13,007 nt of DNA, taken from Glaciecola sp. UBA1851 (lineage in GTDB: Bacteria > Pseudomonadota > Gammaproteobacteria > Enterobacterales > Alteromonadaceae). Where the stretch lies: contig DDIL01000146.1 in the NCBI GenBank assembly GCA_002338515.1, forward strand, positions 1 through 13,007, in the 5' to 3' direction. The notes below the pieces were generated by a model. It saw only the letters and a list, made by a program, of their open reading frames with translations, was not told the DNA's origin and did not search any database. This document shows positions 1 through 7,446 of this stretch, in pieces. The position numbers and the translations under genes were made by a program. How positions within the stretch are numbered: position 1 is the first letter of the stretch; every line of letters starts with the position of its first letter.

Positions 1-487
1 ATACTTCCATAATTCTACCAATGACTAATTCAGTATCATTTAAATCAATTTTGGTGATTTGCTCTACTTGCAAGGCAAACTTGATTTTAGATTCTGCCAC
101 GTAGGGAGCGTTAACCGCACTTGCCATTTGGGCAGTCAAACCAACCACCTTAAATTCACTTACGTCTGGTTCATAACGAGCAGAGCATTGATGGGCTTGT
201 TCTACAATACTTTCATGCACATGATTAATTGTGTATACACCTTGCTGTTTAATGTTCTCAAGCGTGTCTCTTACTACCGTATGTGGCCGCATTAACATGC
301 CTACTAGAGGAGGATTCGCACCAACATGAAATACAGAGCTAACAATAGCAAGGTTATTCACGCCGTTTGCACCCGTTGTGCCAACTAAGTTTGCACTCTT
401 AAACCCAGATAATGAATTTATAAAATTTGCTCGGTAACGCTGCGGCAACTGCATTATAGATTGTTCGCTAAAGACTTTAGTGGTCAT
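1..487 (-). CDS. Flavin reductase-like (FMN-binding split-barrel) protein, partial at left edge
   Basis: The reading frame opens at ATG 487-485 and stays open for 162 codons to the window edge, so the C-terminus is missing. The visible protein has the pattern of the flavin reductase-like / FMN-binding split-barrel family. Residues about 18-92 hold a conserved-looking stretch that includes SGFKSANLVGT, NLAIVSSVFHVGANPP and YTINHV, typical of the FMN-binding barrel core in this subfamily. Members bind FMN or reduce flavin with NAD(P)H; the substrate of this one cannot be told. The start codon overlaps the stop of the upstream CPXCG gene (TAATG, one shared base), which suggests translational coupling and a two-gene operon. 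No strong Shine-Dalgarno is seen beyond a weak GAG about 10 bases upstream. The family call is firm from the motif pattern; the biochemical role is inferred. Confidence 0.82.
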   Translation of the reverse strand, partial: MTTKVFSEQSIMQLPQRYRANFINSLSGFKSANLVGTTGANGVNNLAIVSSVFHVGANPPLVGMLMRPHTVVRDTLENIKQQGVYTINHVHESIVEQAHQCSARYEPDVSEFKVVGLTAQMASAVNAPYVAESKIKFALQVEQITKIDLNDTELVIGRIMEV

Positions 488-678
488 TATTCATCATCTC
501 GCTTTGCAATTATTTCTAGTCCAAAACCATTATCTAACAAAGTCACTTCAATTGGAGAACAGCAAATTTGACAGTCAACTATTTGTTGTTGACCTATATC
601 GTTAACTTCATCTATTTCAATGTCATTTACAGTCATACAATACGGACATTCAAAGCTTTCAGCTCGAGAGAGGCTCAT
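487..678 (-). CDS. CPXCG-motif cysteine-rich zinc-ribbon protein (small)
   Basis: This 63-residue protein belongs by appearance to the CPXCG cysteine-rich family. An N-terminal FECPYC is followed about 25 residues later by VDCQICCSPIEV, and the tail is acidic (KRDDE). The two CxxC pairs would form a zinc ribbon. The family's function is unknown. I chose ATG 678-676 rather than the upstream TTG at 720: family members are about 60 residues long and start just before the first CxxC, and the extra 14 residues from the TTG look unlike the family. One oddity is that the glycine normally following the first CxxC (CPxCG) is methionine here (CPYCM), although the second motif is standard. The gene overlaps the start of the flavin reductase-like gene by one base. 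Confidence 0.8.
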   Translation of the reverse strand: MSLSRAESFECPYCMTVNDIEIDEVNDIGQQQIVDCQICCSPIEVTLLDNGFGLEIIAKRDDE

Positions 679-877
679 AAATGAAAAAACTCTTTTCGTA
701 AAATAAATTAATACTGACAAAATAGCTTACTGGATTGACTCTTTTGATTATTAGCCGCGCCCAACTGCTTTAAACATTAAACCATGATATAAGTTTATCA
801 AACCAACCTAATACTATTTCGGTCAATTACTGTATATAGTATAGGTATCTATAAAAATAATAACTTCACAACAAAAT

Positions 878-883
878 GGAAGA
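878..883 (+). promoter_or_regulatory. Ribosome binding site for the M14 peptidase gene (supports GTG start)
   Basis: GGAAGA lies 6 bases before GTG 890-892. The only nearby upstream ATG (876-878) runs into a stop after two codons. Together with the signal peptide beginning right after, this supports the GTG start. Confidence 0.6.
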
Positions 884-889
884 ATAAAC

Positions 890-3526
890 GTGCTTACAAA
901 CAAATACGTCATCATTTTTTTACTTTTCTTTGGCCTTGTCACCACTGCCAATAGTCAAACTTATCCGCCAGCCAATTACGACCCTACGGTACCCAAATTA
1001 GTTGATGTGGTTGGGCATGATCATGGAGAGTCTATATCCTCGGCTAGTGAAATTAAGAGTTTTATGCGCGCATTAGCCGCTCACGACCCAAAACGAATGC
1101 AAGTGAATACCTATGCTGAAAGTTGGCAAGGACGTGATTTAGTGTATGGCGTTATCTCATCTGAAAAAAATATTCAAAAACTGGACGATGTTAAACGCCA
1201 GTTACAATCATTAGGGAATGGTGACACGCTTTCTGAAGCCGAATTAGCTTCTTTACCCGCAGTAGTATGGCTATCTTATGGTGTACATGGGAATGAAATT
1301 TCACCTCCAGATAGCTCACTTTTCTTAGCCTATCATTTGCTGGCCGCGCAAAATAATGAACTGGTAGATAACATCTTAAACAACACAATTGTTATTATTG
1401 ACCCGAGCCAAAACCCTGATGGTCGCGACCGTTTTGTGCATCACTTTAAATCTAACCTTGGGTTAACGCCATTGTCTGACCGATACACTTCAGAACATAA
1501 TGAGCCTTGGCCTTGGGGGCGTTTTAACCACTATTTGTTTGATTTAAATAGAGATTGGTTTGCTATGACGCAACCTGAAACAAAGGGAAAAGTAGCCGCT
1601 GTTTTAGAATGGAACCCCGTCATATATGTTGATAGCCACGAAATGGGAGGCGACAGTACTTATTACTTCCCACCACCGGCAAAACCTTATAACCCTAATA
1701 TTACCCAGCAACAACATAAACGTCAGGAACAACTCGGGCGAAATATGGCTAGCTGGTTTGATGAATATGGTGTGCCTTATTTTACGCGAGAAGTTTTTGA
1801 TGCATTTTATCCAGGCTATGGTGATATGTGGCCCACTCTTAATGGCGCTATAGCCATGACGTTTGAGCAAGCTTCGGCAAGAGCATTAACGCTTGAAAGA
1901 AAAGACGGAAGCATCCTAACCTATGCGGAAGGTGTGCGTAATAATGTATTAACTTCTTTAGCTACCTTGCAAACCGTTGCAGAAAATAAAACTTCATTTT
2001 TAGAAAGTTACGGTGAATACAGAAGCACAGCTATAAGCGAGTCTAAAAAATCAAAAAGTCGCTATTTTGTTCTAGATTTATCTACACGCAAATATGAAAC
2101 TGAAATACTAGCAAGAAACTTGGCAGCGCAAGGAATATCGGTTCAGCGTGTACCTAAGGGTTCTAAGCAGTGCAGAAACGACTATCCCAATGGCGCTATA
2201 GTCATTGATAAAGCACAGCCCCAGGGAAGGTTAATTAATACATTAATGAGCCAAGACACTCCGCTTGCTGATGAGTTTATCAAGGCTCAAGAAAAACGAC
2301 GTACTGACGGGCTTAATCACGAGCTATACGATGTAACCGCATGGTCTTTACCGCTAATGCATGGCGTATCTAGTAAGGCGTGTAACAGAGTCAATCTTGA
2401 CGATGCCACCGTTGTCTCTGCAACCGATCCAATTGAGACCAATAGCTTTAACGAGGGTAAATTTGGTTATGCAATTGCTTGGACAGATGGTGGACAAGTG
2501 CGGCTAGTAATTGATGCATTAAAAACTGGGCTTTCAGGAAAAACAACTGATACCGCCTTTGTTTACCAAGGGCAAAGCTTTCCTATGGGAAGTGTTGTTT
2601 TCAGCCAGGCTGATAATAGTGAAAACCTATTTGAGCAATTAACCGCTATAGCAAATAAATATGGCGCAACAGTGGTTCCCATGCAATCTAGCTGGGTGGA
2701 TGATGGCCCTAACTTTGGAAGCAGTTCCTTCGCAAAATTAACGATGCCTAAAATAGCAATAGTATGGGGAGATGGCACTAGCCCAACATCAGCGGGAAAC
2801 ACTAGGTTTGTGTTAGAGCGTCAACTAGGTTTAGCTGTTTCACCTATTAATACATCTACGCTTAACAGAGCGAACTTAAGCAATTATGATGTGCTTATTA
2901 TTCCAGATACCTATGGCAACCCGTTAGCACGAATGGGAGCAAATCCAGCAGTAAAAGCCTTTGTTAATGATGGCGGAACGCTAGTAGCTATTGAATCAAG
3001 TATTAGCAACTTAACCAGCAGCACTATGGGGTTACTGTCTACCAAATTAGAGCTAGCCACAACTGACGGTAAAGCATTAACTAGTGAAGATGCTAGTCGT
3101 GTTGAAGGTATTAACTTCGCATCAATGGAAGAATATGAGAATCATGTAGAAAACCATAGAAAGAGCCCCGAAGATGTGCCCGGTGTATTGGTAAATACAA
3201 TAGTTAATAAAAATCATTGGCTGTCTTCAGGCTATGATAATGCTACCGCTTTAGTCACCGGTAGAGAGATATATCAACCATTAAACGCAGCAGATGGAGT
3301 GAATGTGTTTAAGTTTGCTGATGCAGACAACATGCTAAAAAGCGGATATTTATGGGAAGAAAATAGAAAGCAATTAGCATACAAGCCTTTTGTTATGGTG
3401 CAGGAAAATGGAGCCGGCATGGTAATCGCTTTTACTCAAAGCCCAACCACACGGGCATATTTAGATGGATTAAATGTACTACTGGCAAATGCCGTTGTAC
3501 TTGCACCATCAAGAGTTGCACAATAA
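890..3526 (+). CDS. Secreted M14-family zinc carboxypeptidase-like metallopeptidase
   Basis: This 878-residue protein starts at GTG with a good ribosome binding site. Residues 1-22 form a signal peptide (hydrophobic core IIFLLFFGLV, likely cleavage after ANS), so it is exported. Residues about 45-370 are an M14 carboxypeptidase domain. The HxxE zinc motif is H133-G-N-E136, the third zinc ligand is H250 in VDSHEMGG, an Arg in LNRDW (R221) matches the substrate-binding arginine, and E326 in TFEQASARA is the likely catalytic glutamate; DPSQNPDGRDRF at 171-182 is also typical. All expected catalytic residues are present, so it should be active on peptides or amidated cell-wall fragments; the substrate is unknown. 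The C-terminal half is less conserved; residues about 619-705 (KIAIVWGDG, YDVLIIPDTYG) look like a class I glutamine-amidotransferase-like fold, as in other long bacterial M14 proteins. The next gene begins 5 bases downstream. Confidence 0.9.
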   Translation: MLTNKYVIIFLLFFGLVTTANSQTYPPANYDPTVPKLVDVVGHDHGESISSASEIKSFMRALAAHDPKRMQVNTYAESWQGRDLVYGVISSEKNIQKLDDVKRQLQSLGNGDTLSEAELASLPAVVWLSYGVHGNEISPPDSSLFLAYHLLAAQNNELVDNILNNTIVIIDPSQNPDGRDRFVHHFKSNLGLTPLSDRYTSEHNEPWPWGRFNHYLFDLNRDWFAMTQPETKGKVAAVLEWNPVIYVDSHEMGGDSTYYFPPPAKPYNPNITQQQHKRQEQLGRNMASWFDEYGVPYFTREVFDAFYPGYGDMWPTLNGAIAMTFEQASARALTLERKDGSILTYAEGVRNNVLTSLATLQTVAENKTSFLESYGEYRSTAISESKKSKSRYFVLDLSTRKYETEILARNLAAQGISVQRVPKGSKQCRNDYPNGAIVIDKAQPQGRLINTLMSQDTPLADEFIKAQEKRRTDGLNHELYDVTAWSLPLMHGVSSKACNRVNLDDATVVSATDPIETNSFNEGKFGYAIAWTDGGQVRLVIDALKTGLSGKTTDTAFVYQGQSFPMGSVVFSQADNSENLFEQLTAIANKYGATVVPMQSSWVDDGPNFGSSSFAKLTMPKIAIVWGDGTSPTSAGNTRFVLERQLGLAVSPINTSTLNRANLSNYDVLIIPDTYGNPLARMGANPAVKAFVNDGGTLVAIESSISNLTSSTMGLLSTKLELATTDGKALTSEDASRVEGINFASMEEYENHVENHRKSPEDVPGVLVNTIVNKNHWLSSGYDNATALVTGREIYQPLNAADGVNVFKFADADNMLKSGYLWEENRKQLAYKPFVMVQENGAGMVIAFTQSPTTRAYLDGLNVLLANAVVLAPSRVAQ

Positions 3527-3531
3527 GTTAA

Positions 3532-3858
3532 GTGCAAACTCAGGCAAGCTATACAAGTAAATACCCGCGCCGAAGTAGGCGCGGAGTATGTTTGCTGTGC
3601 AGCCGGCTTACCGATCTAACATTTCACCATCTTATTCCTAAGAAAATGCATAGGCGTACATACTTTAAAAAACATTATACCAAGCAAGAATTAGCGTTAG
3701 GCATCGACATATGTAGAAAATGCCATACGGGTATCCACAAAACTTACAATGAAATGGAATTAGCTAAACATTACAACACAGTAGAGACATTGAAACAAAA
3801 TGATGTATTAGCAAATCACTTTGCTTGGGTGTCAAAACAAAAAGTAAAAACGGACTAG
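3532..3858 (+). CDS. Small HNH-type nuclease-like zinc protein
   Basis: This 108-residue protein begins at GTG 5 bases after the peptidase stop, so translation is probably coupled; I see no Shine-Dalgarno of its own. After a very basic N-terminus (residues 11-17) come C20-x2-C23, then H32-H33 in FHHLIPKKMH, then C61-x2-C64-H65 and H69 in CRKCHTGIH. The paired CxxC motifs would bind a structural zinc, and the HH...H arrangement is that of the HNH (beta-beta-alpha-metal) nuclease fold. The asparagine usually found about five residues before the third cysteine is not there (it is leucine), so activity is uncertain. No methylase or phage neighbour is present, so a restriction role is not supported. 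Small stand-alone HNH proteins of this type are common in marine gammaproteobacteria, and the biological role is unknown to me. Confidence 0.75.
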   Translation: MQTQASYTSKYPRRSRRGVCLLCSRLTDLTFHHLIPKKMHRRTYFKKHYTKQELALGIDICRKCHTGIHKTYNEMELAKHYNTVETLKQNDVLANHFAWVSKQKVKTD

Positions 3859-3871
3859 AGCCTGTTGAACT

Positions 3872-4585
3872 ATGATTAAAGAACCTTGTATATTTCTACC
3901 TGGCACCTTATGCGATGAACGTATATGGCTAAATATTTGGCGACAGCTCAACACACAAGAGCGATATTATGTTCCTCTTCAATGGGCCGAAAATTTAGAG
4001 CAGATGCTTGCCCTTACCAGTGACAGGGTTCAGCAATGTAACAAGAGAGTGCACTTAATTGGCTATTCAATGGGTGGATATATTGCGAGCCTATATGCCT
4101 TGAAACATAAAGATAAAGTAGCCAGTTTAACCCTTATCAGTTATGACCCTTATGGATTAAGCAAACTAGAAACCCAAGCAAGGCAATTAGTGGTAAAAAT
4201 GCTAAAGCATAATCCAACCCTTAACTTAGGTCAGAAACGACTGGCCAATTACTTCACCAGTGACGAACTTCAACAGCAAGATTTAAGTGCATTAGTGGTC
4301 GATATGGAAGAAGATTTAGGAATACAAACCTTGGTTAATCAAATTAAGGCTACTACTCCTAGAACCGACTTAGTAAATAAACTAGCAGATGTAAACTTCC
4401 CTATTTATTGTCTTGTAGGTAGTGAAGACAAAATTGCAAACCCAAGTAACATTAAAACGTTCGCCAACAATCACGAACATGTTAAATCGTTAGTATTTGC
4501 CAGTACGTCTCATATGATCCCAATTACAAGACCGAATGAACTGGCAAAAAATATTGAGGAATTTATTGAGGGAAAAAGTCGTTGA
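3872..4585 (+). CDS. Alpha/beta-fold hydrolase
   Basis: This 237-residue cytoplasmic protein (no signal peptide) has a complete alpha/beta hydrolase layout. The oxyanion-hole region is FLPGTLCDERIW at 8-19. The nucleophile elbow is GYSMGG, giving S66. The acid is D186 in VGSEDKIA, and the catalytic histidine is H214 in STSHMIPI. The cap region (about 95-165) is short. Family members include esterases, BioH- or MenH-like enzymes and thioesterases; the sequence does not decide which. It starts 13 bases after the HNH gene and so looks like the third gene of the 890-4585 cluster. Its TGA stop at 4583-4585 lies inside the -35 region of the SOS promoter for the next gene. The fold and triad are clear; the substrate is unknown. 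Confidence 0.88.
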   Translation: MIKEPCIFLPGTLCDERIWLNIWRQLNTQERYYVPLQWAENLEQMLALTSDRVQQCNKRVHLIGYSMGGYIASLYALKHKDKVASLTLISYDPYGLSKLETQARQLVVKMLKHNPTLNLGQKRLANYFTSDELQQQDLSALVVDMEEDLGIQTLVNQIKATTPRTDLVNKLADVNFPIYCLVGSEDKIANPSNIKTFANNHEHVKSLVFASTSHMIPITRPNELAKNIEEFIEGKSR

Positions 4586-4609
4586 CCCAGTCTAAATAAA
4601 CTGTATATT
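4582..4609 (+). promoter_or_regulatory. Predicted sigma-70 promoter for the FAN1-exonuclease fusion gene
   Basis: TTGACC at 4582-4587 (5 of 6 to TTGACA) and TATATT at 4604-4609 (5 of 6 to TATAAT) are separated by 16 bases. Transcription would begin about 40 bases before the GTG at 4656. The -35 overlaps the end of the hydrolase gene, and the -10 lies inside the LexA box. Confidence 0.65.
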
Positions 4610-4618
4610 TAAACAGTA
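4599..4618 (+). promoter_or_regulatory. LexA (SOS) operator
   Basis: The core at 4601-4616 reads CTGTATATTTAAACAG, which is CTGT-N8-ACAG. Over 20 bases it matches the gammaproteobacterial LexA consensus TACTGTATATATATACAGTA at 17 positions by my count. It covers the predicted -10, the classic position for LexA repression, and sits 38 bases before a DNA-repair nuclease gene. Motif, position and target gene agree, so this is a strong prediction, though not experimentally shown. Confidence 0.82.
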
Positions 4619-4655
4619 TCAATCTTGCAAAAATAGACTAAAAAGAAACAATATT

Positions 4656-6830
4656 GTGGCGCTAAAAACTCTTCCAACATTCTATTACCACAGCCATTTC
4701 TGTGAGTTTTTAACCTTTATTAAAGAGCCATGTAAGCACTTATTAAACATACAACATCAAAAGTTTTTAGAATCTTTCGATAAAATGCCCCACGAGCAAC
4801 AATGTTTGTTGGTGCGGTTAATTAATAGAAAGCACAGCATCATTAAACGAACAAGCCTGATATTTGACGAGATACAAAACATTCCTCGAGTACTGCAAGC
4901 GTTAGAAAATAGAGAGCTTATAGGTAAAGTCACCGTTGATGATGTACCCCAATTATTGAGTGTGTTAACTAAACCTGAGTTAGTTGAATTAGCTGACGAC
5001 TGCACCGATAGCACCACGGCAACCATTGTGAAAAGTGCCAATAAAGCGCTTTTCTTGACACACTGCAACAAACTAAATCATGAACTTATTGCTCAGCATC
5101 CTATCACCCGCAACTATATAGTGTGTTTATTCAATCAAACGGTAGAGTATTTCTTGTTCTTATACTTTGGCCATTTAAAAGGAAAGTTAAATCATTTTTC
5201 AATGAGGGATCTTGGCGTAATGCGCACACGTGATGCGCAAGCACAAATGCAATCAAGATTTGAAAATTATGATAACGCATATTCTTCATATATGTTGTAT
5301 GCGGCTTATTATGAAGCTAAAGAACGCATTCAAAAAGACTACCTCAATTCTGAAGATCAGATAACAGAGTTTATAGATAGTCTTGTTACGCCTCATGGTC
5401 AGCAGGCAATAGATTCTTACGAAAGGTTAGTATTTATGTTAGCGAAGCATATTGCCTCAACTAACTTAGCATTTGCAGCTAACTTATGTTCATCGCTACA
5501 AAATGCTAGTGCGCAAGAGTATTGGTGCAGGCAAGCATATAAATTAGGCTTGAAAGATGAAGTTCAAGCTAGATTAAATATGATTATTGATAATCCGTTA
5601 ACCGATAAATTATTGCATTTTGCGGAAGACTTTTTAGCTAGAAAATATAAACAAAAACGAACCAGTATTCTTACCGACATGCTAAGAGCGAATACTCAGC
5701 ATTTGCGTATTGATGAAACATTTAAAGGTAGTGTTGAGCAAGGTGTCATTGCCTATTATAAAGCAAGAGGGATAAAAGCTTTTAGAACCGAAAATTACCT
5801 CTGGCAAAATATGTTTGGATTAGTGTTTTGGCATGAACTTTTTAACTTAGAAGGTTTAGGCTTAGCCACACCTTTTGACTACTTACCATCATGTATAAAG
5901 CATCATAATTTTCTAGATATTGCGAATACTGAAATACATACACGGCTTGATAACCTAACCTCTTCTAATGAATTGCTATTATTAGTAACCAAAAATGCGG
6001 CTGCTCATTTTGGTAAAAGCCAAGGTATTGTTAGCTGGCATCGAAATATTCTAGATAGTATTAAAGTGCTTATTGAACATGTTGATTTGAACGCATTAAA
6101 ACATCAGTTATTAGCGATGTGTAGTAATTGGCAGTTATACCATGATGGCTATCCTGACATTATGGTACTTGAAAATAACAAGTTGAGATTTGAAGAAATT
6201 AAAGCCCCAGGCGATAGTTTAAGACGCAACCAACTATTACAGTTAGAGAGCTTAAAACAAGTCGGAATTGAGGTTTGTATTACCACTGTCGATTATATTG
6301 TTGATCCTATGCAACCTTATGCAGTGATAGACATTGAAACGACAGGCGGCAGAGCTAACTTACATCGTATTACTGAGATAGGCTTAGTAAAAATGGTTAA
6401 CGGCGAAGTGGTAGATCAATGGCAAACTTTAATTAATCCAGAGCGAAGCATTCCAAGAATGATCACGTCACTTACTGGTATTACAAATGATATGGTACAA
6501 GACGCCCCCCTATTTGCAGATATTGCAGAAGAGCTTGATGAAATTACATCAGATTGTATATTTGTTGCGCACAATGTAAATTTTGATTATGGCTTTATAC
6601 GAGAAGAATTTGCTCGATTAGGCAGGCCATTTAAACGGCCAAAAATTTGCACCGTTCAACAAATGCGAAAACATTACAAAGGCCTAAAAAGTTATTCTTT
6701 AGCTAATTTAACGAGTTATTTTAATATTGAAATGACTCGGCACCATAGAGCATTATCCGATGCCGTTGCTGCTGCCGAATTACTTAATTTAGTAAATGAA
6801 AAACGGCTAGAGGTACAAGAAGCAATCTAA
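4656..6830 (+). CDS. FAN1-type VRR-NUC nuclease fused to a DnaQ-type DEDDh 3'-5' exonuclease
   Basis: This 724-residue protein carries two nucleases. Residues about 6-110 resemble the N-terminal DNA-binding part of bacterial FAN1 (LPTFYY near the start; LLVRLINRK; LTKPELVELAD). Residues about 130-350 are helical, as in the FAN1 middle region. The VRR-NUC domain spans about 375-547: E379 in RTENYLW, D501 in GYPDIMV, and E514 and K516 in EIKAPGDSLRRNQ match the FAN1 metal-binding and catalytic residues. Only some 10 residues later a DEDDh exonuclease begins: D559 and E561 in VIDIETTGG, D644 in VAHNVNFDYGF, H697 and D702 in HRALSDA. All active-site residues of both domains are present. FAN1 enzymes cut 5' flaps and resolve interstrand crosslinks; DEDDh enzymes degrade 3' ends. 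The GTG start fits the FAN1 N-terminus, but its ribosome binding site is weak. The promoter carries a LexA box, implying induction by DNA damage. Confidence 0.9.
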   Translation: MALKTLPTFYYHSHFCEFLTFIKEPCKHLLNIQHQKFLESFDKMPHEQQCLLVRLINRKHSIIKRTSLIFDEIQNIPRVLQALENRELIGKVTVDDVPQLLSVLTKPELVELADDCTDSTTATIVKSANKALFLTHCNKLNHELIAQHPITRNYIVCLFNQTVEYFLFLYFGHLKGKLNHFSMRDLGVMRTRDAQAQMQSRFENYDNAYSSYMLYAAYYEAKERIQKDYLNSEDQITEFIDSLVTPHGQQAIDSYERLVFMLAKHIASTNLAFAANLCSSLQNASAQEYWCRQAYKLGLKDEVQARLNMIIDNPLTDKLLHFAEDFLARKYKQKRTSILTDMLRANTQHLRIDETFKGSVEQGVIAYYKARGIKAFRTENYLWQNMFGLVFWHELFNLEGLGLATPFDYLPSCIKHHNFLDIANTEIHTRLDNLTSSNELLLLVTKNAAAHFGKSQGIVSWHRNILDSIKVLIEHVDLNALKHQLLAMCSNWQLYHDGYPDIMVLENNKLRFEEIKAPGDSLRRNQLLQLESLKQVGIEVCITTVDYIVDPMQPYAVIDIETTGGRANLHRITEIGLVKMVNGEVVDQWQTLINPERSIPRMITSLTGITNDMVQDAPLFADIAEELDEITSDCIFVAHNVNFDYGFIREEFARLGRPFKRPKICTVQQMRKHYKGLKSYSLANLTSYFNIEMTRHHRALSDAVAAAELLNLVNEKRLEVQEAI

Positions 6831-6929
6831 CAGATAGTTTTAATCGGATACTATTTGCATTTATTTTGCAATTATTAAACCTATTACTCGTCGTTTCGTA
6901 ATGATCACAAACCCATCTTTTAATATGTT

Positions 6930-7214
6930 ATGCCTAATAAAGTAATTAAAAAACACAATCTCAGCGCGCAAGATCATTCTCGCATTATAGAAATGGCGTG
7001 GGAAGATAGAACACCATTTGAAGCTATCGAAAAATTGTATGCCGTTTCAGAACCTGAGGTGATTGAGATAATGCGTTCAAGCATAAAACGCAAAACATTC
7101 AATAACTGGCGTGCGCGAGTAACCGGCAGAAAAACCAAACACTTAAAACTGCGAAGTAAAGATGTAGAAAGAGGATATTGTTCAACGCAATATAAGCCGG
7201 TTCGTAAACGATAA
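6930..7214 (+). CDS. TIGR03643 / DUF2805 family protein
   Basis: This 94-residue basic protein matches the TIGR03643 (DUF2805) pattern along nearly its whole length: IIEMAWEDRTPFEAIE at about 20-35, a SEPEVIEIMR segment, and WRARVTGRKTKHLKLRS at about 60-76. The function of the family is not established. The first two-thirds read like a short helix-turn-helix (a helix, then a turn, then SEPEVIEIM), and the tail is rich in Arg and Lys, so nucleic-acid binding is a reasonable inference and nothing more. ATG 6930 gives the family's usual length; no clear Shine-Dalgarno precedes it. It lies 99 bases after the FAN1-exonuclease gene on the same strand with no convincing terminator between, so co-transcription, and hence SOS co-induction, is possible but unproven. 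Confidence 0.85.
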   Translation: MPNKVIKKHNLSAQDHSRIIEMAWEDRTPFEAIEKLYAVSEPEVIEIMRSSIKRKTFNNWRARVTGRKTKHLKLRSKDVERGYCSTQYKPVRKR

Positions 7215-7433
7215 ACATTATTAAACTTTATCACCGTTATCGCTAGTTTCTTACCTTTAAGAGGCGCAAACACAAATTTATGGTAGCATTTCCAATCAAA
7301 AAAAATTCACCCCCTATAATCAAAATTACATATTATTCAGAACTAAAGAAAATGATGTTTTAGCCGATAATTCCAGTACAAATCTCTAGCCTAAAATGAC
7401 TAACATAAACTGGCTGTAAATTGATTATTGGAT

Positions 7434-7439
7434 GAGAAG
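7434..7439 (+). promoter_or_regulatory. Ribosome binding site deciding the start of the PAS protein
   Basis: GAGAAG lies 7 bases before ATG 7447-7449. The in-frame ATG at 7432 has no comparable signal upstream, so 7447 is the preferred start. Confidence 0.5.
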
Positions 7440-7446
7440 TGTTCCT

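Noticed and set aside
59..295. A 78-codon plus-strand frame at the left edge
   Set aside because: It is antisense to the flavin reductase-like gene, whose minus-strand translation is clearly family-like.
3532..6830. A possible anti-phage or restriction system made of the HNH protein, hydrolase and nuclease fusion
   Set aside because: No methylase, ATPase, reverse transcriptase, toxin or mobile-element context is present. The LexA box and FAN1 architecture point to DNA repair, and the hydrolase has ordinary features.
6857..6875. TTGCA...TGCAA possible hairpin after the FAN1-exonuclease gene
   Set aside because: The stem is a 5-bp AT-rich one without a clear T-tract; too weak to call a terminator.
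6974..7273. A 99-codon minus-strand frame
   Set aside because: It is antisense to the TIGR03643/DUF2805 gene, which has a recognisable family pattern; the antisense translation has none.
7315..7320. A perfect TATAAT upstream of the PAS gene
   Set aside because: No -35-like element or extended -10 is found at suitable spacing, and the surroundings are AT-rich, so chance is likely.
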